Position numbers and translations under genes: made by a program. Below the pieces are notes generated by a model. That model was not told the DNA's origin, searched no databases, and was given only the letters and a program-made list of their open reading frames with translations. DNA of 51,180 nucleotides from CAZSVE01 sp964610175. Its GTDB lineage: Bacteria; Pseudomonadota; Gammaproteobacteria; HK1. Positions 43,349-51,180 of this stretch are shown here, in pieces; position 1 is the stretch's first letter; the number at the start of each line of letters is the position of its first letter. Where the stretch lies: contig CAZSVE010000013.1 in the NCBI GenBank assembly GCA_964610175.1, positions 1 to 51,180 on the forward strand, read 5' to 3'.

Positions 43349-43939
43349 ATGGCTAGAGGTCTCAACAAGGTAATGCTCATCGGTCATCTCGGCAGCGACC
43401 CCGATACCCGTTATATGCCAAGCGGCAATGCAGTCACCAATATCCGCATCGCCACCACGGAATCCTGGCGGGATCGCCAAAGCGGTGAACAACAGGAACG
43501 CACCGAATGGCACCGGGTCGTCATGTTCGCGCGCCTCGGTGAAATCGCCGCCGAATACCTGCGCAAGGGGTCGCAGGTCTATGTGGAAGGGCGCCTCCAG
43601 ACCCGCAAATGGCAGGCACAGGATGGCAGCGACCGCTGGAGCACCGAAATCGTGGCCACCGACATGCACATGCTGGGCGGACGCAGGCAACAATCTCCGG
43701 AATACCAGGAGCCAGTGGGCCCTGGCGGAAACTGGGGAGACCAGGCACCGGCATCCCCCGGATACGATGCCGCCCCCACCTCCACCCCCGCCACAGGGCC
43801 ATCCAGCCATCCCCCTGGCTCATCCGGATACGCCCCATCCAGCGCCCCATCCAGTGGCGGCGGTGGCACCCCGCCCGGGTCACAGCCACAGCAACCATCC
43901 GGCTCATCCAACGACTTCGACGACGACGTCCCGTTCTGA
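43349..43939 (+). CDS. ssb: Single-stranded DNA-binding protein
   Basis: The 196-residue SSB has the N-terminal OB fold (MARGLNKVMLIGHLGSDPDT, TEWHRVVMFARLGEIAAEYL, GSQVYVEGRLQTRKWQ), a low-complexity linker rich in Pro, Ser and Gly, and the acidic partner-binding tail DFDDDVPF. CAGGGAGA precedes the ATG. The linker is longer than in E. coli SSB (178 residues in all). Confidence 0.97.
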   Translation: MARGLNKVMLIGHLGSDPDTRYMPSGNAVTNIRIATTESWRDRQSGEQQERTEWHRVVMFARLGEIAAEYLRKGSQVYVEGRLQTRKWQAQDGSDRWSTEIVATDMHMLGGRRQQSPEYQEPVGPGGNWGDQAPASPGYDAAPTSTPATGPSSHPPGSSGYAPSSAPSSGGGGTPPGSQPQQPSGSSNDFDDDVPF

Positions 43940-44062
43940 AGAAAGCGCACGGCCTGGCGAAGCTTCGCCGCGATATCCCTTGCGCTGCTCCCAGGCCCCG
44001 GCCTGGGAGCAGGCCATTCCCCCCCATCGACCCCCGCCAATCACTCCACCAATTCCAATCCC

Positions 44063-46068
44063 TCAATCCACCACTGCCACCGGAAAATTGCTCGTCATCT
44101 TCGGGATCGAAGTCATGGGGTGCTGGCGCCCTTCGGTCAATTCCTTGACGCGATTCGTCACATAGAGATCCAGTTCCTCGATACCGATGCGCCCGCCCCG
44201 GGATGGGGCATCCGGGAGCATCGCCCCCTCCAATCCCTCGAGGAGCGCCTTGGTAAACGCCCCGTGGCCCTCGGAATCCCCGTGGCGCCATTCCCACTTT
44301 CCAGACTCGCTTCCTGCCCGGTGGCGGCGGACATGATCACCACGCTTCCCGCGGCCCCCTTCAGGGCTCTCAAGGCATCCGTGATATCGGAATCGACCGA
44401 ACGAAGCCCACGACCCCGCTCTCCGACCCCGGTGACATTCCCGGCGTGGCAGGTATCCACCAGCAGCCAGCGGATCCCCGGCAGCCTCTCCACGGTGTTG
44501 TGAAACTCCAGCCACTTGACGCCATCGAGATCCGGCTCCCCGGCATCGGCATTGCCGGGCAGAAAATAGTATTCCTTGTATTCGTCGTTCATACCGTGAC
44601 CGGCTACGAAGATCACCGAGACATCGTGCTGGGTACTTTTGTTGCGCAACCATTTCAGCCCCTTGAGCACATCGGAACGACGGGCCTCGCCATCGGTGAG
44701 CACACGGGTCTCCACCGTACCGTACAGCCCGCCCTCCTGGGTCTTCAGGACGCGCCTCATGGCCCTGGCGTCATCGTCGGCATAGCTTAGATCCGTCAGG
44801 CCGCCCTCCCCATAATCGGAGACCCCGATGGCGAGCAGGTAGAGATTCGGTTTCGGCGTGGGCCTGGGCTCCGGGTCCTTGCGGGTCACCACCAGCAGCT
44901 CCGGCCCGGATTCCGTGTAATGATTCCTGGCATACACGGCGATGCGATTCCCCCCCCGGTTCCAGCTCCACGGTGGTCGCGAATTCGACATGTCTGCTAT
45001 CCCGGAAGCCCTTCACATGCTCCTTGCCAGGGGGACGATCATTCACGGTGACCCAGACCTCGGTCACCGGGTGTTCATTGACGCTGCGTGCCTCCACCTC
45101 CATGGGCAGAGAGGGCCGCTCGGTGGTCATTTCGCGCATCGAGGACCGGGGCTTCGCGATGAACACCATGGGCGGGGCGATGGCAGGCAGGGCCTCCACA
45201 TCGGTGCGCGTCACCCGCAGTCGGCGCGGCAGCTCGGCATTGGCAAGGGAAATTGCCTCATCGAGATCCCCGCCCATGGCGAGATAGTGGGCCACCACCC
45301 GGGGCTTGCGGAATCTCCCGGCGAGGCGCTCCGCAGGATAATACAGGGCGAGGCGATTCTCCCCCTGATTGATGTGCCAGCCGATAAGCCGGTCGCCATC
45401 GAGGGACGCCGTGTAATAGCCCGCCGGGGTCCAGGCCACCCATTCCCCCCTGTCTCATCCAAGGCCGGGAAGATGGTCAGGAGCAACTCGCCGGTTGCCA
45501 GATCCCAGAGGCGCACCGTCTGATCGGCGCCCCCGGACACCAGCCAGCGCCCATCCGGGGAGGGGGCCACCGCCCAGACATCCCCGGTGTGGCCGATGAA
45601 CCCGTGGCACCCCTCGCCAGTTGCCATATCGTAACTGGCGAGGACACCATTGCTCCCACCACTCACCACGGTGCCCCCATCCGGGGTAAAGGCGGTGGCC
45701 CTCATCTTATCGCTGTGCCCCTCCAACGCCTTGATGAGCCTGCCCGTCCCGTCCCAGAGTCGCAGGGTATGGTCCAGGCTCCCGGTGACTAGGCGCCCAT
45801 GACTGCCACGCTGGTCCGGCGAAACGCCACGGCGTAGATGAAATCCGTGTGACCGCGCAGCACCTCGATGGTCTTCCCGCTGGCGACATCCCAGATGCGG
45901 ATGGTCTTGTCCTCGGACACCGAGATCAGTTCCTTGCCATCCGGGGTAAACAGGACATCGTTTATCAGGGCCTTGTGGCCGCCGGAGTCGATGACCAGTT
46001 GCGGCATCGCGCTAGCGACTTCGGCAGAGGACAAAGAGGGATGGGGATGCGAATAACTGCGCTTTCAT
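44063..46068 (-). pseudogene. WD40-repeat caspase-like (peptidase C14) gene with five frameshifts
   Basis: Read across frames, this would be one secreted protein of about 660 residues. It has a signal peptide (MKAQLFASPSLFVL, then SSAEVASA), at least four WD40 blades (IRIWDVASGKT, LRLWDGTGR, VRLWDLATGE), a middle region, and a caspase p20-like domain with VIFVAGHGMND (catalytic His) and WLLVDTCHAGN (catalytic Cys). Breaks lie near 46040, 45820, 45445-45450 (C6 run), 44950-44957 (C8 run) and 44298. Most are one-base changes in or beside homopolymers. The ATG at 46068 has GAGG nine bases upstream. I take it as a decayed gene. Sequencing error in homopolymers is possible, but all surrounding genes are intact. 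Confidence 0.8.
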
Positions 46069-46089
46069 CGTGGATACCTCCCGATCGAT

Positions 46090-46126
46090 TGATTTGTCGA
46101 TTTCCCACTCATCCTCACAAATGAGT
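46090..46126 (+). repeat. Family A repeat, 5' fragment
   Basis: GATTTGTCGATTTCCCACTC followed by ATCCTCACAAATGAGTCA is the first third of a copy, between the WD40-caspase and Rpn genes. Confidence 0.7.
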
Positions 46127-46193
46127 CACGAAACACCCGTTCCGCCGATTCATTTGTTTTCGCCAATACGTCGAATCGACGGGCACCGGGGGG

Positions 46194-47234
46194 TCATTGG
46201 TCACCGAGCAGGCGGCGTATCGTCTGTTCGGAAAGTCCAACGGACGCGGCAATGACCTTGATGGCCACCCCATTGTCATGGAAGGACTTGACGAGGATCT
46301 TCTTTTCCTCCTCATGCCGTTGCCGCTCTTCCTGGCGTCCTTCATCAAGCCCTTTCTCCTGCCCTTCCCGTTTGGCGTCGGCAACTCCCCGTCTGGCCTC
46401 GGCAGCTTCCTGTTTGGCTTCGGAAACTCCCCGTTTGGCCTCGGCAGCCTCCCGTTTGGCTTCGGCAGCTTCCTGTTTGGCCTCGGCAGCTTCCTGTCTG
46501 GCGTTCTCGATCACCCCCCATTCGGATCTGACTCGATCGATATGCTTGTCGAACCTGCGCCGCTCCTCTTCGTCCATCTTGAGATAATCGAGTTTTTCCT
46601 TCAGGGCCCCGATGCCGGGGGCGGTGAATTCATCCAGGACCTCGTTGTTCTTGAAGGCATAGACCCATTGGTCCAGGTCGTCTCGGACCACATCCGTGAA
46701 ATATCGGAGGGGGATGAGGAAGTACTCGGGAAAGATATTGCTCTCCCCGATGCGGATCCGATCGCCTGTCAAGGACTTCTTCAGGATCACGGCCCGATGG
46801 GTATGGAGGCCGGTGAACTCGGTCTTGCCGTGGTAGATGTAGTCATCACCGTTTTCGGTGATCTCGAAGTAGAGCAGGCTGACGGAATAGACTTTCCGGA
46901 CATCGGTGTACGGATCGCCCAGTTTGAGGTTCTCGACGATGGTCTTGGCGGTGCCGTAGGCCAGACGCTTCAGGTAGGCCATTTCCGAGAGGTATTGCAC
47001 CTCCACGATGATGCGCTCGCCATCCTCGGTCTTGGCCAACAGATCCACGCGATTGTATTTGTCGCTTTCGTCGAAACGATTGCCCTCGCTCTCCAACATA
47101 TCCAGGATGACGATGGGTCGCCCCAAAAGGGCCGTCAGGAAACCTTCCAAGACATCGAAATTGGCCTTGTCGCGAAGTATGGTCTTGATGGCCCAGTCGA
47201 AGGTGACAATCTTTCGAGCCGGTTTTTTTTTCAT
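46194..47234 (-). CDS. Rpn-family recombination-promoting nuclease/putative transposase (PD-(D/E)XK)
   Basis: The 346-residue protein has the Rpn/PDDEXK_2 pattern: FDWAIKTILRDKANFDVLEG, GRPIVILDMLESEGNRFD, NRVDLLAKTEDGERIIVEVQ (catalytic Asp and the E-V-Q triad), YLKRLAYGTAKTIVENLKLG, and VYSVSLLYFEI. A helical domain follows. A run of AEAKQ/AEAKR heptads then leads to a C-terminal HTH-like end (IKVIAASVGLSEQTIRRLL). Rpn proteins cut DNA and may aid recombination or phage defence. The start at 47234 has GGAG seven bases upstream; an ATG 45 bases earlier is weaker. Confidence 0.9.
   Translation of the reverse strand: MKKKPARKIVTFDWAIKTILRDKANFDVLEGFLTALLGRPIVILDMLESEGNRFDESDKYNRVDLLAKTEDGERIIVEVQYLSEMAYLKRLAYGTAKTIVENLKLGDPYTDVRKVYSVSLLYFEITENGDDYIYHGKTEFTGLHTHRAVILKKSLTGDRIRIGESNIFPEYFLIPLRYFTDVVRDDLDQWVYAFKNNEVLDEFTAPGIGALKEKLDYLKMDEEERRRFDKHIDRVRSEWGVIENARQEAAEAKQEAAEAKREAAEAKRGVSEAKQEAAEARRGVADAKREGQEKGLDEGRQEERQRHEEEKKILVKSFHDNGVAIKVIAASVGLSEQTIRRLLGDQ
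46372..46499 (-). repeat. 21-bp tandem repeats encoding coiled-coil heptads in the Rpn gene
   Basis: Six seven-residue units (EAAEAKQ, EAAEAKR, EAAEAKR, GVSEAKQ, EAAEARR, GVADAKR) form an alanine/glutamate-rich coiled coil. The DNA repeats are nearly identical (GCTTCCTGTTTGGCCTCGGCA-like on the plus strand), so the number of units could change by slippage without breaking frame. Confidence 0.85.
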
Positions 47235-47523
47235 GATGTTGCTCCATATCGTTGGTTGCCCGTTCTCCAAATCAATCACGAATTATCCGGGATAATCCTG
47301 GACAAAACGATCGAAAAATCCGGTTATTTGTCGCCCGGCTTCACAATCGGATGAGGTTTTCGCTCGTGCCCGGGCTCCAGCCTGGGCGTGGCGATCTCCA
47401 GAGGCGCCTGCTTCCGGAAAGGGATTCCTTGCACTGCCCGAAGGATGGAACAGGCGCAAAGCGCCGTATTCCACGAAATGGCGTCATGGAAATCCTCCGC
47501 TGGTGGAATACGCACCTCCGGTG

Positions 47524-50500
47524 CTATTCCGCCCTACTTTGTCCGTTGACGGGTGATTCCGCCGGAAACCCGAGTATGCGGCGCGCATCCTCGAGGATCA
47601 GATAGCCGATGGGGACCAGTAACAGCGTCACCAGGGTGGCGTACAGAATGCCGAAACCCAGGGATACCGCCATGGGGATGAGGAATTGCGCCTGGGTGCT
47701 TTTGTCGAGCAGGAGGGGGGTCAGTCCGGCAAAGGTGGTGAGGGAGGTGAGCAATATGGGACGAAAACGGGCCATGCCACCGGTTTGCACGGCGTCCGCC
47801 AACGGGACACCTTCGCGCCTGCGTCGATTGATGTAATCCACCAGGACCAGGCTGTCGTTGACCACGATGCCGACGAGGGCCAGGATACCCCAGATACTCA
47901 TGATGCTGAGACTCATTCCCATGATCATGTGTCCGAGCAACGCCCCGAATATGCCGAAGGGGATTATCGCCATGACGATAAGGGGCTGCACGTAGGATCG
48001 AAACGGGATGGCCAGGAGCGCGTAGACGATGAACAGCACCACCGCGATACCGGCATAGAAACTGGCAAAGGATTCCCGTTGCTCGCGGAGTTCCCCCTCG
48101 AGGCTGAAACGCACTCCGGGATAGCGCTGATCGAGGTCGGCAAGGAAGGGGGTCAGGTCCCGCATGATGCGGTTGACGTCGGTCGTTTTCTTGTCGACAT
48201 CGGCGGTTACGTTTACGGAGCGATGACGGTCGATGCGGCGAATGGTGGAGAATGCCGTGTCGGTGACGACGTCGGCTACCGCGCTGAAGGGTACCTCGAC
48301 ACCGGATGACGTCCGGATGCGCATATTGGCGAGGTCGAGGTCGGATCGGCGCTCCGCCAGGGGGTAACGGACCATGACACGCACGTCGTCGCGGCCCCGT
48401 TGGATGCGCTGCGCCTCGGCGCCGAAGAATGCATGGCGCACCTGCTTTCCGAGATCGGAGACCGACAGACCGAGCAACTCGGCCTCGGGACGAAGATGCA
48501 GCCTGATCTCTTCCCGATTGGCATCGAGGCTGTCTTGAATGTCGAAGAGGCCGGGATAGCCGGACAGGCGCCCTTTTACTTCCCTTGCCGCGGCCGTCAA
48601 CGTGTCGAAGTCGTCCCCCATGAGCTGAATGTCGATGGGGTCACCACTTCTGCCGATCTCGGCGCGAAATCCGAGTTCTTCGGTCCCGGGTATCTGCCCG
48701 ATGCCGGTTCGCCATTCGCGAACCAGTTTCGAAGTGGCGATGGCAATGCTGCGCTCTTCGGGGGGGACGAGTTCCAGGATCACCTGGCCAAGGTGGGAAT
48801 CCCCGCCCAAGTTGCGGCCAGCGTCGAAAACATTCGAGGACGTCCAGCCAATCAGCAACGCAATGTTGCGGACGACACTTTCATGGGTGCTCGGATCGCG
48901 GTATTTGTCCTGGAGGTGGCGCGCTGTCTCCAGGATATGCTCCATATGCCGGGAGGTTATCTCCACCGGGGTTCCCTTGGGCATAGCGAGGGTGACATGC
49001 GCGATTTCACTTTGCACCCGCGGAAAGAAAACAAAACCGTAACGCCCGCTGAGGACAAGACTAAGCAGGATAAAGGAGAATCCCATGAACAGGGAGATGA
49101 CCAGGAAACGACGCTCCAGGGCGCGGGCGAGGAAGGGCCGATACAAGGTATCGATACCCCGCTCCAGGGAATCGGCCACTCGGCATTGAATCCCGGTGAG
49201 CCACCCTCCCAAACGCCGCCTGGCAGTCCCGTCGCCGTGGCCCATGCGAATGTGGCGCATGTGCGCAGGCAGGATGAGTTTCGATTCCACCAGGGAAAAA
49301 ATGAGCGTCGAAATCACCACCATGGAAATCTGGGCGAATACGGGAGCGCGCCGCCCTTCGACGAATAATAGTGGAATAAACGCGGCGGCGGTGGTCAGTA
49401 TCCCGAAGGTCACCGGAACGGCGACCTCCCGTGTGCCACGGATGGCGGCAAGAGTCGGGTCCTCGCCTCTTCTCAAATGGATGTAGATATTCTCCCCGGT
49501 GATGATGGCGTCATCCACCACGACGCCGAGTACCAGGATGAACCCGAACAGGCTGACGATATTGAGGGTGACACCGAGCTCCGGCATCAGGGCGAACGCG
49601 CCCGCGAAGCTGATGGGGATACCGACGCACACCCAGACGGCCACGGACAGGCGCAGAAACAGGGTAAGGAGCAAAAAGATCAGAAGGCCGCCCTGGATTG
49701 CGCTGTTTAGCAGTGTGTCGAGTCTGAGTTTTATGATGCGGGAGTGATCCCGCCAATAATCCATGCTGACACCAGGGGGCAGGTGTTGCTTGAAGTCATC
49801 GACGTAATTACGCACATCTCGCGCCAGGGCAAGGGCGCTTTTATCACCCACACGGTATATATCCAGAAATACCGCGGGTTCACCGTTGAAACGGGCATAC
49901 AGGGGATTTTCGGCAAAACCGTCCTCGATGTGGGCGATATCGCCCAGGGTAAGCCTGGTTCCGTCGGGGCGGCTGATGATGACGATCCGCTCGAAATCCG
50001 CTTTGGTGTAAGCCTGTCCTCGGGTACGGAGCAGGATGTCGCCGCGCCGGGTCTTCAGCGATCCGGCAGGATAGTCCTTGGAGGCATTACGCACGGCACC
50101 GACGACATCATCGAAACCAATCCCGAAACGTTCCAGATTGTGCTGACCGACCTCGATGGCGATCTCGTAGGAACGCACCCCCGTCAGATCGATCCAGGTG
50201 GTTTCCGGCAAGGCCAGGAGATCATCCCGAACCCATTCCCCCAATTCCCGCAGTGGACGTTCCGGCAGATCGCCCGATATCGCTACCCTGATGACTTCTT
50301 TGCGGTGTTGCAGGACCTCATAGACAGGCCGTTCGGCATCGACAGGAAAGGTGTTGATGGCATCGACGCGGTTTTTGATATCATCGAGCACCTCCCGAGG
50401 AGAGTGGCCATCCTCGATCTCGATGCGTATCCGAGCACTGCCCTCATTGGCATTGGAGATGATCCGGTCGATACCGGAAAGGTCCGAGATGGCCTCCTCG

Positions 50501-50697
50501 ATACGGATTACGATGCCCTCCTCCACCTCCATGGGCGTTGCCCCCCGAAAAACCATGGATATGGCGACCACATCCAGATCGATATTGGGGAATACCTCCA
50601 GGGGAATGCGGGAAGACAGGGCATGGGCGCCAAGCATCAGGATCAGCACCATCAGCAGGTTGGCGGCGACGCCATTCTTGGCGAACCATTCGATCAT
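47524..50697 (-). CDS. RND efflux transporter permease (AcrB/HAE-like)
   Basis: The 1057-residue protein has the duplicated RND fold. The N-terminal helix is GVAANLLMVLILMLGAHAL, the porter domain opens IPLEVFPNIDLDVV, the proton-relay helix carries LGVVVDDAIITGENIYIH (Asp pair), and the second half has MSIWGILALVGIVVNDSLVL. It works with a membrane-fusion protein and an outer-membrane channel, which usually lie just upstream and nearby. Upstream here are only repeats, so the fusion partner is missing from this locus. The TolC-like gene at 19.3 kb belongs to another unit. The substrate is not predictable. Confidence 0.93.
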   Translation of the reverse strand: MIEWFAKNGVAANLLMVLILMLGAHALSSRIPLEVFPNIDLDVVAISMVFRGATPMEVEEGIVIRIEEAISDLSGIDRIISNANEGSARIRIEIEDGHSPREVLDDIKNRVDAINTFPVDAERPVYEVLQHRKEVIRVAISGDLPERPLRELGEWVRDDLLALPETTWIDLTGVRSYEIAIEVGQHNLERFGIGFDDVVGAVRNASKDYPAGSLKTRRGDILLRTRGQAYTKADFERIVIISRPDGTRLTLGDIAHIEDGFAENPLYARFNGEPAVFLDIYRVGDKSALALARDVRNYVDDFKQHLPPGVSMDYWRDHSRIIKLRLDTLLNSAIQGGLLIFLLLTLFLRLSVAVWVCVGIPISFAGAFALMPELGVTLNIVSLFGFILVLGVVVDDAIITGENIYIHLRRGEDPTLAAIRGTREVAVPVTFGILTTAAAFIPLLFVEGRRAPVFAQISMVVISTLIFSLVESKLILPAHMRHIRMGHGDGTARRRLGGWLTGIQCRVADSLERGIDTLYRPFLARALERRFLVISLFMGFSFILLSLVLSGRYGFVFFPRVQSEIAHVTLAMPKGTPVEITSRHMEHILETARHLQDKYRDPSTHESVVRNIALLIGWTSSNVFDAGRNLGGDSHLGQVILELVPPEERSIAIATSKLVREWRTGIGQIPGTEELGFRAEIGRSGDPIDIQLMGDDFDTLTAAAREVKGRLSGYPGLFDIQDSLDANREEIRLHLRPEAELLGLSVSDLGKQVRHAFFGAEAQRIQRGRDDVRVMVRYPLAERRSDLDLANMRIRTSSGVEVPFSAVADVVTDTAFSTIRRIDRHRSVNVTADVDKKTTDVNRIMRDLTPFLADLDQRYPGVRFSLEGELREQRESFASFYAGIAVVLFIVYALLAIPFRSYVQPLIVMAIIPFGIFGALLGHMIMGMSLSIMSIWGILALVGIVVNDSLVLVDYINRRRREGVPLADAVQTGGMARFRPILLTSLTTFAGLTPLLLDKSTQAQFLIPMAVSLGFGILYATLVTLLLVPIGYLILEDARRILGFPAESPVNGQSRAE

Positions 50698-50760
50698 GGG
50701 AATACGGCGTTGTACGAATCGAAATCAGCAAAGAAGGTCTTGCCTCGAGCCGACATTAAT

Positions 50761-50969
50761 TCGTTTATTTCCCGCTCGGCTTTACGAATGAGTCAAGTTT
50801 CAACGGTTCTTTACCAGCGCGGGATTATGGTTTATCGGTCCGAGGCGAAGCCTCGCTGGTTTGTTTATTTCCCGCTCGGCTTCACGATCGGATCGAGTTT
50901 CATAAGGCACCACTCCGCCTTACCAATACCCCATCCTGCTTCATCGGTTCGAGCGCAAGCTTCGCTAGA
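50761..50969 (+). repeat. Tandem pair of family A repeats (A1 then A2)
   Basis: The A1 copy (50761-50858) is nearly identical to those at 26095 and 11779. It is followed directly by an A2 copy (50859-50969) ending GCGCAAGCTTCGCTAG. The A1-A2 order matches 26095-26306. The pair lies where an RND membrane-fusion gene would be expected. Confidence 0.9.
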
Positions 50970-51119
50970 AGCTTTGACTCACGATCATCTTTACGAATGG
51001 ATCAAGCTTTGCAAGGCGCCAGCTTTGCTAATCGAAACAATGCACCTATTGCCCGATCAAGTTTGTTCATAACATTGGCGATGGCCCGATGAGGGGATTC
51101 AGGAAGCACGATTTGCACC

Positions 51120-51180
51120 ATAGTTTTTAGGTGGACCCCAACCCTTGGACAGGATCTGGGAGGAAATAAGCTCTGATTTT
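51120..51180 (+). mobile_element. Possible left end of an IS3-type insertion sequence
   Basis: AGGTGGACCCCAACCCTTGG followed by ACAGGAT resembles terminal repeats of IS3-group elements, and GGGAGGAAATAAGC could be the ribosome site of an orfA beyond the window edge. No transposase codon is inside the window, so this is only suggestive. Confidence 0.3.

Noticed and set aside
44063..46068. Programmed frameshifting to express the WD40-caspase protein
   Set aside because: Five shifts at separate sites, of both types and without slippery-site plus pseudoknot arrangements, fit decay or error better.
48400..49368. A 322-codon plus-strand frame inside the RND gene
   Set aside because: It is the antisense of a clearly coding RND sequence and has no motif of its own.
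50698..51060. Conserved-looking small peptides (FISRSxSQMS, VCLFPARLY) repeated in several gaps
   Set aside because: They are translations of family A repeats in one frame. They lack ribosome sites and run into unrelated frames, so they should not be annotated as proteins.

Overview
The window looks like a piece of a gammaproteobacterial chromosome, probably from a sulfur-oxidising lineage. The gammaproteobacterial signs are kdsD-kdsC-lptC-lptA-lptB, the DUF971/ubiE/ubiB genes, an MFS gene followed by ssb, and metZ, pth, trmB and radC. The sulfur-oxidiser signs are tusA followed by a DsrE-like gene, plus Suf genes. I cannot name the genus from sequence alone. Most genes stand alone or in short runs, separated by repeat-filled gaps.

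Layout. 0.3-7.5 kb: a hybrid sensor kinase with a degenerate receiver, folK, the wreck of a DNA methyltransferase gene, a second gene remnant, pth overlapping tRNA-Met, and tRNA-Val. 7.5-15 kb: DUF971, a LysM membrane protein, a PD-(D/E)XK-like protein and a HAD phosphatase split by an AT-rich insertion, then ubiE and ubiB. 15-19.2 kb: KDO synthesis and LPS transport genes. 19.3-23.2 kb (minus strand): an LEPRxMFDG-type surface protein with a TolC-like outer-membrane lipoprotein. 23.9-26.7 kb: sufC, sufD and a SufT-like gene, with no sufB. 27.7-34.4 kb: a zinc-ribbon/glycine-zipper protein and a membrane protein, an orphan LivM, a formylglycine-generating-enzyme-like protein, a small secreted protein, an MDR dehydrogenase, trmB and a DUF302 protein. 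34.5-38 kb: a group II intron-like relic, radC, a glycine-zipper protein and hisA. 38.4-43.9 kb: tusA, dsrE-like, tRNA-Glu, metZ, MFS transporter, ssb. 44-51 kb (minus strand): a frameshifted WD40-caspase gene, an Rpn-type nuclease and an RND pump, ending in repeats and perhaps an IS end.

The most unusual feature is the set of short dispersed repeats filling nearly every gap. Family A is about 100-110 bp, runs from TTTATTTCCCGCTC to CTTCGCTAG, and has a near-identical subtype A1. Family B is about 80-90 bp, from ATGTTAGCGCTTCGCGCC to TTTTTCCGATACCT. Family C is about 155 bp. One B copy sits inside an A1 copy with a 4-bp GAAC duplication, and other B copies carry GAAC or TAAAC at both edges, so B behaves as a tiny mobile element. 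Separately, an AT-rich membrane-protein gene is bounded by 16-bp perfect direct repeats. Removing it rebuilds an overlapping nuclease-like/HAD gene pair. Several defence-type genes are decaying: the methyltransferase, the WD40-caspase gene and the 5.0-5.4 kb remnant.
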